This document shows, one piece after another, positions 1 to 7,228 of a stretch of 7,236 nt of DNA. Position 1 is the first letter of the stretch. Every line of letters begins with the position of its first letter. A program made the position numbers and the translations under genes. The DNA lies in assembly GCA_029051965.1 (NCBI GenBank), contig JAIDJZ010000189.1:1-7236 (forward strand), in the 5' to 3' direction. Under the pieces are notes generated by a model. It saw only the letters and a list, made by a program, of their open reading frames with translations. It had not been told where the DNA came from and did no database searches. Source of the DNA: Paramuribaculum sp. Its GTDB lineage: Bacteria > Bacteroidota > Bacteroidia > Bacteroidales > Muribaculaceae.

Positions 1-1665
1 ACAATCAAGGTCAACGAATCGTTCAAGCTCGGTTATGTCGATCCGCGTCACAGCGCATCGAGCTTCAAACTCTATGATTCTGATAACAAGCTCGTGGCTT
101 CCAATGAGGGAATCAGCCTCGAAGTGCCTGCAGGTCTGAGCGAGATCGGCGGTTATGACCTTGTTGTCGACGAAGGCACAGCCTCTGAAAAGCGTTATGG
201 CTATTTTGTTCAGGTATCGAGCGATATCGTCGGAGCGCTTCCTGAGATCTATTCACTGACAGCCAACGGAGCTACGGTCGACGAAAGCTCATCGGCAGTC
301 AGCATCGAACTGACCGACAGCCCAACAGTGGGCTACACGGGCCGTGATGCCGACGGTGTCGCATCGCGTGGCATTCGGTTTGACGACGGTCATGTCGGAG
401 CAAGTAACAGTCAGTTGAAAATTCAGGCACTTCAATCATTTACGGTTGCCGGATGGTTTAATTTCGATCAGTTCCCCGATGCCAACTGGGCTCTTCTGAA
501 TTTGTCAAACAGAGGTGGCGCATGGCCTCTTTCACGATGGGGATGGTGTTGGTGTTGGGTTGATCCGAAGGGAGTTCCGAGCATAACTTTCCGAGGAAAC
601 TCAAGTGATTTGCAGTCTCCGGGGAAATTGGCTTATACCTTCCCGAAAACAAGAATTTCATCCGGTGCATGGACTCACATTGCATTTGTATTTGAATATA
701 GGGGCAGCTCGTTCCGGTTTATTATGTATGTCAACGGTGTTGAACAGGAATCGGAGTGGAATGTGTATAATGCAGGAGGTTCCCTTCCGATTGTTGCAAG
801 CGGTGTGACCGGAGATTTTGTTGAAAACCGTAGCAATTATAGCTTAGCAAGTACAGATGATCTGATTCTTGGCGGTACGGAGTATCAGGGCTCTGCCGCA
901 GACGGCATTGTCGATGAATTGCAAGTCTGGGATAGAGCTCTTACAGGAGATGAAGTGAAAACGGCGATGATGGATGTTAACAGGGAGAATATACCATCAG
1001 GTCTTCTTGCCTATTGGGACTTCGAGGACGATGCTAACTCCGAAACCAATTACTTTAAATCTGTCGGAGAGGATAAGACTATAGATGGCGGTAACTTTAA
1101 ATTTAGTAATCCATCAGGATCTGAACTTCCTGACGAAATGCAATCCAAAAGACCATTCTACATCTCCGGCTGTCCGTTCATATCAGGTCTGGCATATCCG
1201 GTTGTGACCGCTCCGACATGGGAGTCGACCGACCGCATGGCCGAATTCACCGAACTTGAATCGGCCGGTGACACCAACAAGGGTCAGGAAGGCGCAGCAA
1301 AAGTTCAGTTCTCGAAGGCAGGCGACCACACCGTCAAACTGACGCTGGCCAACTCCTACGGTTCGGACTCGCGCGAATATCCTGTATTCAAGGTGACTGG
1401 CGAAGCTGCAATCGGCGACGTTGTGGCTGACGGCAGCGATGTAGCAGCCTATACTGTCGATGACGTGCTCTTCGTAGAGTTCGCTCAGGACGGTGCTTAC
1501 AAGGTGGAAGTGTTCAACACATCCGGTATGCTTGTCGGCAATGCCGATCTTAACGCCGTGGCCGGCCAGAATGCCCGCGTCACACTCGGCGCAGCCGGCA
1601 TCTACCTTGTCCGCGTGACCTGCAACGGACAGGAACTCCGCACAATCAAAGTGGTCCGCAAGTAA
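1..1665 (+). CDS. 3' part of a T9SS-exported multidomain protein with a LamG domain
   Basis: The frame is open from base 1 to a TAA at 1663-1665, so the N-terminus lies upstream; a GTG at 94 is internal, not a start. The visible 554 residues begin with a beta-rich region (about 1-130), followed by a LamG/concanavalin A-like domain (about 133-345) with the motifs SFTVAGWF (146-153), WTHIAF (224-229), MYVNGVE (242-248), GIVDELQVWDRAL (302-314) and LLAYWDF (335-341). A PKD-like domain follows (about 386-467, with FSKAGDHTVKLTLAN), then a T9SS sorting domain (about 488-554, with VEVFNTSGMLV and GIYLVRVT, ending in RTIKVVRK). In this architecture LamG and PKD modules usually bind carbohydrate or act as spacers, and the sorting domain directs passage across the outer membrane and surface attachment. 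Any catalytic domain would be upstream and cannot be seen; a glycoside hydrolase is possible but unproven. The LamG segment is clearly more AT-rich than its flanks. The gene converges on tyrA and shares its terminator. Confidence 0.85.
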   Translation, partial: TIKVNESFKLGYVDPRHSASSFKLYDSDNKLVASNEGISLEVPAGLSEIGGYDLVVDEGTASEKRYGYFVQVSSDIVGALPEIYSLTANGATVDESSSAVSIELTDSPTVGYTGRDADGVASRGIRFDDGHVGASNSQLKIQALQSFTVAGWFNFDQFPDANWALLNLSNRGGAWPLSRWGWCWCWVDPKGVPSITFRGNSSDLQSPGKLAYTFPKTRISSGAWTHIAFVFEYRGSSFRFIMYVNGVEQESEWNVYNAGGSLPIVASGVTGDFVENRSNYSLASTDDLILGGTEYQGSAADGIVDELQVWDRALTGDEVKTAMMDVNRENIPSGLLAYWDFEDDANSETNYFKSVGEDKTIDGGNFKFSNPSGSELPDEMQSKRPFYISGCPFISGLAYPVVTAPTWESTDRMAEFTELESAGDTNKGQEGAAKVQFSKAGDHTVKLTLANSYGSDSREYPVFKVTGEAAIGDVVADGSDVAAYTVDDVLFVEFAQDGAYKVEVFNTSGMLVGNADLNAVAGQNARVTLGAAGIYLVRVTCNGQELRTIKVVRK

Positions 1666-1690
1666 AGCCCCGTTGAGGCTGAAAAATAGT

Positions 1691-1742
1691 AGCGGTGTGT
1701 CAGAGTCTTCAATTCTGACACACCGCTGGTTTTGTTTTATTA
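1691..1742. terminator. Bidirectional intrinsic terminator between convergent genes
   Basis: A perfect 14-bp stem pairs 1691-1704 (AGCGGTGTGTCAGA) with 1714-1727, around a 9-nt loop. On the + strand a T-rich tract follows (1728-1742, GGTTTTGTTTTATT), 25 nt beyond the stop of the LamG gene. On the - strand the hairpin begins 19 nt beyond the tyrA stop and is followed by ACTATTTTTC (from + bases 1681-1690), which gives a U-run in that direction too. The position between two converging stop codons fits termination of both transcripts. Confidence 0.85.
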
Positions 1743-1746
1743 TCCG

Positions 1747-2520
1747 TCAGTTGAGATTGGCGCGCACTGTGTCGAGGAAGCGTTTCATTGCGTCTGCGTC
1801 TCTGTCGGTCACTATTTGCTGCAGCTCGTCGAGTTTTTCTCTGATGAGACGAAGCTGTTGCGGAGTATTGGGGTTGAAGAGAATTTCCGAAAGGAGATAG
1901 TCGTCTTCAGACATTAGTCCGCGTGCAATGGCCATGTGGCGCTTGAATGTCGTGCCGGGTGCATCCTGATGCTTCATGATCGAACCGAAGACGAGCGTAG
2001 AGGCGAAAGGAATCGACAGGGAGTAGGCAATCGTCAGGTCGTGTTCCTCAAATGTATAGTCGACTATATTGAGCCTCAGGGAATCGTAGAGCCGGTGGAA
2101 GAAGTTCCGCCCTTCTTCAGATCCCTCTTTGATTATAATCGCGTTCTCGTCAGTGAGGTTGGATAGTGAGGCGAATGTCGGACCGAACATCGGGTGGGTC
2201 GAAACGAAAGGATGTCCACATTCGGCATAAAATTCCGGAAGACCTGTCTTTACGGAGGCGATGTCCGAGAGGATGCATCCTTTCGGAATGTAGGGGAGAA
2301 CCCGACGGAATGCTTCGAGGGTGTGTTTGACGGTCACTGCGTTGATGACCATTTCCGGACCGAATGTTTCGACTTCCGATAAATCGGAAAAGCGGAGCAC
2401 TCCGTAGGTGAATCTCAGCCGGGCGGGATCGGTGTCAAATACTGCCACATCATTGTCGGGCTGAAGAAGGTCGCTGAAGAAGGTGCCCATCTTGCCTGCA
2501 CCCATTATTAGGATTTTCAT
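1747..2520 (-). CDS. tyrA: Prephenate dehydrogenase
   Basis: The 257-residue cytoplasmic enzyme oxidatively decarboxylates prephenate to 4-hydroxyphenylpyruvate, the step that commits prephenate to tyrosine. The N-terminus carries a Rossmann dinucleotide-binding motif (GAGKMG, 7-12). Asp29, at the end of the second beta strand, suggests NAD+ rather than NADP+. STHPMFGP (107-114) is the family's active-site signature, with His109 the expected catalytic histidine. His160-Asp161 and the helical C-terminal half complete the TyrA fold. There is no chorismate mutase domain, unlike the E. coli T-protein, and no obvious ACT domain, so feedback control must come from elsewhere, most likely the mutase-bearing fusion encoded just upstream. 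The ATG at 2520 lies 21 nt after the stop of that gene and begins directly with the Rossmann strand (MKILIMGAG). It is the last gene of the cluster, ending 19 nt before the terminator hairpin. Confidence 0.93.
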   Translation of the reverse strand: MKILIMGAGKMGTFFSDLLQPDNDVAVFDTDPARLRFTYGVLRFSDLSEVETFGPEMVINAVTVKHTLEAFRRVLPYIPKGCILSDIASVKTGLPEFYAECGHPFVSTHPMFGPTFASLSNLTDENAIIIKEGSEEGRNFFHRLYDSLRLNIVDYTFEEHDLTIAYSLSIPFASTLVFGSIMKHQDAPGTTFKRHMAIARGLMSEDDYLLSEILFNPNTPQQLRLIREKLDELQQIVTDRDADAMKRFLDTVRANLN

Positions 2521-2541
2521 TGTCGCTGTGGTTTGGAGTTG

Positions 2542-3630
2542 TCAGAGCCGCGAGCCGCGGTCGTTGATAATTTCGATCTGCTGGCGCACGGATTCGTCGT
2601 GGATGGCCAGAAGGACCGTGCGGAGAAATTCAGCACCCATGCCCATCTCTTCGCCTAATTTCACGCGGGAGCGTATCACATCGTTATAACGTCCGGCCTG
2701 CACCACCGACATTCGGTGTTCGCGTTTGTAATGGCCGATCTCACGGCACACAGCCATTCGTTTCGATAGGATTTCGAGTAGCTCATTGTCGATTCCGTCG
2801 ATTTTCTGACGCAGTAGTTGTAGGCTTTCAGTCGATTGCTTGGAGTTGCGCACAACGAGTGTGCCGAGGATAAAATTGAGTATTTCCGGTGTGATCTGCT
2901 GGGCGGCGTCGCTCCACGCGCAGTCGGGGTTGCAATGGGTCTCCACGATCAGACCGTTGAACCCCATGTCGATAGCCTGCTGGGAAAGAGGCGCGATCAG
3001 CTCACGTTTGCCTCCGATGTGGGAGGGATCGCAGATGATTGGCAGCGAGGGATAGCGCAGACGCAGTTCAATCGGGATGTGCCATTCGGGCATGTTGCGG
3101 TAGAGGTGTTTGCCGTAGGTCGAGAAGCCCCGGTGGATTGCGCCAAGCCTGCGTATGCCAGCGTTGTAGATGCGTTGCAGGGCACCGATCCACAACTCGA
3201 GATCCGGGTTTACCGGATTTTTAACAAGCACAGTGACATCGGCTTTAAGTTCGGCAAGAGTGTCGGCGATTTCCTGGACGGCAGACGGGTTGGCCGAAGT
3301 GCGCGCGCCAAGCCACAGCAGGTCAACACCAGCTTCGATGGCTTCAATGACATGGGCGCGGTTGGCGACTTCTGTTGCGATCAGCATTCCGGTTTCAGTC
3401 TTGACTTCGCGAAGCCACTCGAGGCCTTCACTGCCTACACCTTCGAAACCTCCCGGTTTGGTGCGTGGTTTCCAGATGCCTGCGCGGAAAACCCTGATGC
3501 CGTTGGCGGCAAGTTCACGCGCAGTCGAAAGAACCTGTTCGCGGGTTTCCGCGCTACAGGGGCCGGCGATGACAATCGGAGAGGCAGATGTTTCTGCCGA
3601 CGGGAAGAGGTCTGGAATTATATCGTTCAT
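2542..3630 (-). CDS. Bifunctional DAHP synthase (type I-beta) / chorismate mutase (AroQ class)
   Basis: This 362-residue protein joins the first shikimate-pathway enzyme (phosphoenolpyruvate + erythrose 4-phosphate to DAHP) to chorismate mutase (chorismate to prephenate). DAHP synthase covers about 17-260: AGPCS (22-26), KPRTKPGGF (54-62), GARTSANP (109-116), CDPSHIGG (200-207) and ETHCNP (230-235). Cys25, His204, Glu230 and Asp241 fit the four metal ligands. The AroQ mutase covers about 265-355 and aligns without gaps to E. coli mutase (offset 263), keeping Arg274, Arg291, Lys302, Arg314, Ser347 and Gln351, but with Gln311 and Tyr315 where E. coli has Asp48 and Glu52. In the homologous Prevotella and Porphyromonas fusions the mutase domain lets prephenate inhibit DAHP synthase; the same control is inferred here. 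The ATG at 3630 overlaps the aminotransferase stop as ATGA; an in-frame TTG at 3699 would run deep into that gene and is rejected. Confidence 0.95.
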   Translation of the reverse strand: MNDIIPDLFPSAETSASPIVIAGPCSAETREQVLSTARELAANGIRVFRAGIWKPRTKPGGFEGVGSEGLEWLREVKTETGMLIATEVANRAHVIEAIEAGVDLLWLGARTSANPSAVQEIADTLAELKADVTVLVKNPVNPDLELWIGALQRIYNAGIRRLGAIHRGFSTYGKHLYRNMPEWHIPIELRLRYPSLPIICDPSHIGGKRELIAPLSQQAIDMGFNGLIVETHCNPDCAWSDAAQQITPEILNFILGTLVVRNSKQSTESLQLLRQKIDGIDNELLEILSKRMAVCREIGHYKREHRMSVVQAGRYNDVIRSRVKLGEEMGMGAEFLRTVLLAIHDESVRQQIEIINDRGSRL

Positions 3631-4841
3631 TTTCTGTTGTTTTTGTTGAAATTTATGATCCGTTCGAGCGCTCGGCGCAGATTCTGTTCTGTCGCGCAAA
3701 GTGAGAGCCGGATGTAGCGTGATCCGTTGTTTCCGAAGATAAATCCGGGTGCGATAAAGACTTTTGCCTCATAGAGCAGACGGTCGGCAAGTGTCTCGCT
3801 GCTCGGTTCTGATTCGGGAATGCGTCCCCACAGGAACATGCCGGTTTGCGAGGAACTGTAGCTGCATCCCAGTTCTGTCATGATCTCTTCGGCAATCACG
3901 CGTCGGCGCCGGTATTCTCCATTGAGTTCCTCAAACCAGTCATCGCCAAGCTCGAGCGCTTTTGCGGCTGCAAGCATTATGGGGCGGAACTGTCCGGAGT
4001 CGACGTTTGACTTGACTTTCATTACCCAGCCGGTAAATTCGGGACTTGCAGCCAGCATGGCGACACGCCAGCCGGCCATGTTGTGGCTTTTGCTTAGCGA
4101 GTTAAGCTCAATGGCGACTTCTTTTGCGCCATCGACCTGAAAAATGCTGTGGCGCGGCCCGTCGTTGAGAATGAAGCTGTAGGGGTTGTCGTGGGCTATG
4201 ACGATCCCGTGGCGGCGTCCGAAGTCGACAAGCCTGCGGAATAGTTCCGGATCGGCTGCGCGTCCTGTCGGCATGTGGGGATAATTGACCCACATAAGGC
4301 GCACCTTCTCAAGCGGCAGGCGCTCGATAGCCTCGAAGTCGGGCAACCAGTCGTTTTTTTCGGACAGGCTGTAGGGAATGACTTCCGCGCCTATAAGCCG
4401 CGCTGAGGATGCATAGGTTGGGTAGCCGGGATCAGGCACGAGTACGCCGTCGCCCGGGTTGAGAAATGTCAGTCCGACGTGTGTGATGCCCTCTTTTGAG
4501 CCGATCAGCGGAAGAATCTCTTTGTCGGGATCGAGCGCGACGCCATATGAGCGTGCGTACCAGTCGCTGAAAGCCTGTCGAAGTCTCGGAAGACCGTTCG
4601 AGACCTGATAGGAGTGGGAATCGTGGCGGCGCGCTTCCTCGCAAAGGGTTTCGATTACGTCCGGGTGTGGCGGACGGTCAGGGCCGCCGATTCCGAGCGA
4701 GACAATGTCGTGGCCTTCAGCGTTGAGGCGGGCAACTTCCCGCAAACGACGTGAGAAGTAGTATTCGCAGACTGTGTTGAGGCGGTCCGCCGGTGCGATT
4801 TTATGGCGGAAGCCTCCGGAGAGAGAAGTGTCAGTATTCAT
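3627..4841 (-). CDS. Class I/II PLP-dependent aminotransferase, probably for aromatic amino acids
   Basis: A 404-residue fold-type I aminotransferase. Its place between prephenate dehydratase and the DAHP synthase-mutase fusion suggests it transfers an amino group to phenylpyruvate and 4-hydroxyphenylpyruvate to finish Phe and Tyr; the substrates are inferred from context, and homologues are often labelled aspartate or LL-diaminopimelate aminotransferase. Visible PLP-site features are LGIGGPD near the N-terminus, Asp218 and Tyr221 in HDNPY, Lys251 in SLSKSHNMAGWR (the Schiff-base lysine), Arg259 in the same block, and Arg378 in YIRLS (the substrate carboxylate arginine). The usual NPTG motif reads HMPTG (189-193), so the Asn that normally contacts the PLP O3' is Met190. 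The ATG at 4841 overlaps the pheA stop by 11 nt; an in-frame TTG at 4865 adds eight residues but extends the overlap to 35 nt. The stop overlaps the next gene as ATGA. Confidence 0.9.
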   Translation of the reverse strand: MNTDTSLSGGFRHKIAPADRLNTVCEYYFSRRLREVARLNAEGHDIVSLGIGGPDRPPHPDVIETLCEEARRHDSHSYQVSNGLPRLRQAFSDWYARSYGVALDPDKEILPLIGSKEGITHVGLTFLNPGDGVLVPDPGYPTYASSARLIGAEVIPYSLSEKNDWLPDFEAIERLPLEKVRLMWVNYPHMPTGRAADPELFRRLVDFGRRHGIVIAHDNPYSFILNDGPRHSIFQVDGAKEVAIELNSLSKSHNMAGWRVAMLAASPEFTGWVMKVKSNVDSGQFRPIMLAAAKALELGDDWFEELNGEYRRRRVIAEEIMTELGCSYSSSQTGMFLWGRIPESEPSSETLADRLLYEAKVFIAPGFIFGNNGSRYIRLSLCATEQNLRRALERIINFNKNNRK

Positions 4842-5694
4842 TTGTGCATTGTCTGTATTCGCCAAGTGTTTTGAAATCGGAGAGAAGAGGGCGGACGGCC
4901 TCGATCGCTTTCAGATAGCGGGCATAGCTGTCGAATGTCACATCGAGATAGAAACGGTATTCCCATTCGCGTCCGATTATAGGCATTGACTGTATTTTTG
5001 ACAGATTGATGTCGTAGAACGAGAGTATTGTAAGGATTTTAGAGAGCGCGCCCTGAGTGTGGGGAAGAGTGAAAACGACTGAGGCTTTGTCGAGCAGTTC
5101 GTCGCGCGGCTTCAGCTCAGGGGCAACAAGCGGGTCGGCCAGAATCAGAAAGCGGGTGAAATTGCGTTTGTTTGTTTCGATGCCCTCTTTTAGAATCTCA
5201 AGCCCGTAGAGTTCGGCTGCATATCTTCCGCAGACAGCGGCATGGCCTGCAAGTTTTCCCGAAGCGATGGCCTCTGCGCTTCCGGCGGTATCGAATGCCT
5301 CGATCATTCTCATTGAAGGGAAGTGACGGAGAAACTGTTCGCATTGCATCAGTGCCATCGGATGAGACCGGACTTCGGTGATGTCTTCGATCGACTGGCC
5401 GGGGAGAGCGGCGAGAACGTGGGAAATGCGCATCTTGTGCTCGCCGACGATTGTCAGCTGGCTTTTGCGCAGAAGTTCATGGTTCTGGAGCAAAGCACCG
5501 GCAATGGTGTTTTCGATAGCCATGATGCCGAGGAGCGAGGGATCGCAGTCGAGGCGTTCGATCATTTCGACGAACGAGTCGCAGGGGAGAGTCGTGATGC
5601 TGTCGCCGGGATGATGAAGAGAAAAGTATTGCCTGGCTGCTGCATCATGGTAGCAGCCGGCAATACCCTGTATGGTTATTCGGCGGTCTGTCAT
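4831..5694 (-). CDS. pheA: Prephenate dehydratase with C-terminal ACT domain
   Basis: The 287-residue enzyme converts prephenate to phenylpyruvate, the committed step to phenylalanine. The catalytic part (about 5-190) has [11 protein letters not shown] (10-20), AIENTIAG (59-66), SHPMALMQC (110-118) and the family's TRF triplet at 180-182, whose Thr180 is the expected catalytic residue. The C-terminal ACT domain (about 204-284) is where Phe binds in regulated homologues. Its GALSKIL (215-221) matches the GALxxxL half of the Phe site, but the ESRP half reads QSMP (235-238). There is no N-terminal chorismate mutase, unlike E. coli PheA; that activity is on the fusion protein two genes downstream. 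The ATG at 5694 overlaps the hisS stop in an ATGA quadruplet, pointing to translational coupling, and the gene's end overlaps the aminotransferase by 11 nt. Confidence 0.95.
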   Translation of the reverse strand: MTDRRITIQGIAGCYHDAAARQYFSLHHPGDSITTLPCDSFVEMIERLDCDPSLLGIMAIENTIAGALLQNHELLRKSQLTIVGEHKMRISHVLAALPGQSIEDITEVRSHPMALMQCEQFLRHFPSMRMIEAFDTAGSAEAIASGKLAGHAAVCGRYAAELYGLEILKEGIETNKRNFTRFLILADPLVAPELKPRDELLDKASVVFTLPHTQGALSKILTILSFYDINLSKIQSMPIIGREWEYRFYLDVTFDSYARYLKAIEAVRPLLSDFKTLGEYRQCTNEY

Positions 5695-7061
5695 TGCTTT
5701 GCGCAGCCTCGGATGACCTCGACAGCTTCAGCCGGTGTGAAAAGCGACTGTTCGCCGGTGGTCATGTTTTTCAGCGTCAGCTTGCCTTCGGCCATTTCGC
5801 TTTCGCCGATGATTGCGACAAACGGAATGCCGAGGGCGTCGGCACGTCCCATCTGTTTTTTCATTTTTGCCTTGTCGGGGAATATCTCGCCTTTGATTCC
5901 GGCAAGACGCATCTCTTTCAGCATCTTCATGGATGCCATAGCTTCTGCTTCGCCGAAATTGACAAACATCACCTGAGTCGAGAACGCAGCCTCGGCAGGG
6001 TAGAGGTCGAGGGCATTCAGCACGTCATAGATTCGGTCGGCACCGAATGAGATTCCGACGCCCGAGAGCCCAGGCATTCCGAAGACTCCGGTCAGATTGT
6101 CGTAGCGGCCGCCGCCGGTGATGCTTCCGATGGCCACGTCGAGAGCTTTGACTTCAATGATCGTTCCGGTATAGTAGTTCAGGCCGCGGGCGAGCGACAC
6201 ATCGAGTTCGAGCACGGCATTAAGGCCGAGTGCGGTCACTCCGTCGATGACTTCGCGCAACTCTTTGATTCCGAGCTGGCCGATTTCACTTCCGGAAAGG
6301 ACCTCTTCCAGACGTGAAAGGCGTTCTTCGGTCGAGCCGGAGATCTCGAGGATCGGCTGGATGCGTGAAACAGCCTCTTCGCTAAGTCCGCGTTCGCGCA
6401 GTTCGTCATTGACTTTTTCGATTCCGATTTTGTCGATTTTGTCGATCGCCACCGTAATATCGGTCAGCTTCTCGGGCGCACCGATAAGCTCTGCGATTCC
6501 GGAAAGCACTTTGCGGTTATTGAGCTTGATGGCAATGTTGATGCGCAGACGGCGGAACACCTCGTCGACAAGCTGGATCAGTTCGATCTCGTTGATCAGT
6601 GAGTCCGAACCGACAACATCGGCATCGCACTGATAGAATTCTCTGTAGCGACCTTTCTGCGGTCGGTCGGCGCGCCATACGGGCTGGATCTGAAACCGTT
6701 TGAACGGCATTTGCAACTCGTTGCGGTGTTGAACCACAAAGCGAGCGAACGGAACTGTCAGGTCGTAGCGGAGTCCTTTCTCGGAGATTTTGGATGTTAT
6801 GCGCAGGGAATCTGGATTTTCAAGCATCGAAGGATCGACGCTTTTCATGAAATCGCCCGAATTGAGAATTTTGAAAAGCAATTTGTCTCCCTCTTCGCCG
6901 TATTTCCCCATCAGGGTCGAGAGGTTTTCCATTGCCGGGGTCTCGATCTGGCTGTAGCCATAGAGTGCGAAAACCGAACGGATGGTTGAGAATATATAGT
7001 TTCGGCGAGCCATTTCAATGGGACCGAAGTCGCGGGTGCCTTTAGGAATAGATGGCTTCAT
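5691..7061 (-). CDS. hisS: Histidine-tRNA ligase (HisRS)
   Basis: This 456-residue cytoplasmic class II synthetase charges tRNA-His. Signatures are PKGTRDFGP (6-14), motif 2 around 122-146 ([15 protein letters not shown], then [12 protein letters not shown]), the HisA block [11 protein letters not shown] (290-300, with the conserved Arg292), the HisB block GGGRYDNL (316-323), and motif 3 in GISFGADRI. The last 95 or so residues form the anticodon-binding domain. REFYQCDAD resembles the archaeal/eukaryotic form rather than the common bacterial RQFHQxGxE, and the length exceeds the roughly 420-430 residues of E. coli-type enzymes; both are, to my knowledge, usual in Bacteroidetes. The ATG at 7061 is chosen because homologues begin close to [12 protein letters not shown]; an in-frame TTG at 7106 lies inside the -7 promoter element. 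It is the first gene of the cluster and its TGA overlaps the pheA start. Confidence 0.97.
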   Translation of the reverse strand: MKPSIPKGTRDFGPIEMARRNYIFSTIRSVFALYGYSQIETPAMENLSTLMGKYGEEGDKLLFKILNSGDFMKSVDPSMLENPDSLRITSKISEKGLRYDLTVPFARFVVQHRNELQMPFKRFQIQPVWRADRPQKGRYREFYQCDADVVGSDSLINEIELIQLVDEVFRRLRINIAIKLNNRKVLSGIAELIGAPEKLTDITVAIDKIDKIGIEKVNDELRERGLSEEAVSRIQPILEISGSTEERLSRLEEVLSGSEIGQLGIKELREVIDGVTALGLNAVLELDVSLARGLNYYTGTIIEVKALDVAIGSITGGGRYDNLTGVFGMPGLSGVGISFGADRIYDVLNALDLYPAEAAFSTQVMFVNFGEAEAMASMKMLKEMRLAGIKGEIFPDKAKMKKQMGRADALGIPFVAIIGESEMAEGKLTLKNMTTGEQSLFTPAEAVEVIRGCAKQ

Positions 7062-7103
7062 GACAAATAGGGTTGCTATGGGTTTAATTATAGTTGTGAA
7101 GTG

Positions 7104-7111
7104 CAAAATTA
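7104..7111 (-). promoter_or_regulatory. hisS: -7 element of the likely hisS-pheA-tyrA operon promoter
   Basis: Read on the - strand this is TAATTTTG followed by C, an exact match to the Bacteroidetes -7 consensus TAnnTTTG. It ends 42 nt before the hisS ATG, which implies a leader of roughly 35 nt, too short for a T-box or a leader-peptide attenuator. No TTTG is found at the expected -33 distance, so the promoter may be moderate or activator-dependent. The other four genes show no gap large enough for an obvious separate promoter. Confidence 0.6.
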
Positions 7112-7115
7112 CGAA

Positions 7116-7131
7116 AATATGATGTCATATT
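7116..7131. repeat. Short inverted repeat in the hisS promoter spacer
   Basis: AATATGA (7116-7122) and TCATATT (7125-7131) are exact reverse complements separated by TG. The repeat lies four bases upstream of the hisS -7 element, between it and where a -33 element should be. A dimeric regulator bound there would block or help polymerase. The repeat is short and AT-rich, so chance is a real alternative. Confidence 0.35.
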
Positions 7132-7228
7132 CATCCGTCTTATTGAAAAATGGGAGTTCAAAAATGAAAAAAACGTGAAAAAAAATGATGTTTTTGCATA
7201 ATTGAATAAATATACTGAAATAATGTAG

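Noticed and set aside
3631..3699. A 23-residue N-terminal extension of the DAHP synthase fusion from a TTG at 3699
   Set aside because: It would overlap the aminotransferase by over 70 nt and is rich in Gln/Lys/Arg without similarity to the family; the ATG at 3630 gives the same ATGA coupling seen at hisS-pheA.
2836..3717. A 293-codon open frame on the + strand opposite the DAHP synthase gene
   Set aside because: The opposite strand encodes an unmistakable DAHP synthase-mutase fusion; the + translation shows no recognisable domain, and long antisense frames are common in GC-rich coding DNA.
5323..5976. A 217-codon + strand open frame across the hisS/pheA junction
   Set aside because: It is antisense to two well-supported enzymes, with no promoter, no family motif and low-complexity composition.
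7062..7100. Possible T-box, his-leader or Phe/Tyr attenuator upstream of the operon
   Set aside because: The predicted leader is only about 35 nt, with no terminator hairpin and no run of His, Phe or Tyr codons.
7062..7106. A 15-residue N-terminal extension of HisRS from a TTG at 7106
   Set aside because: The TTG lies within the TAATTTTG promoter element, and homologues begin near [12 protein letters not shown], so the ATG at 7061 is preferred.
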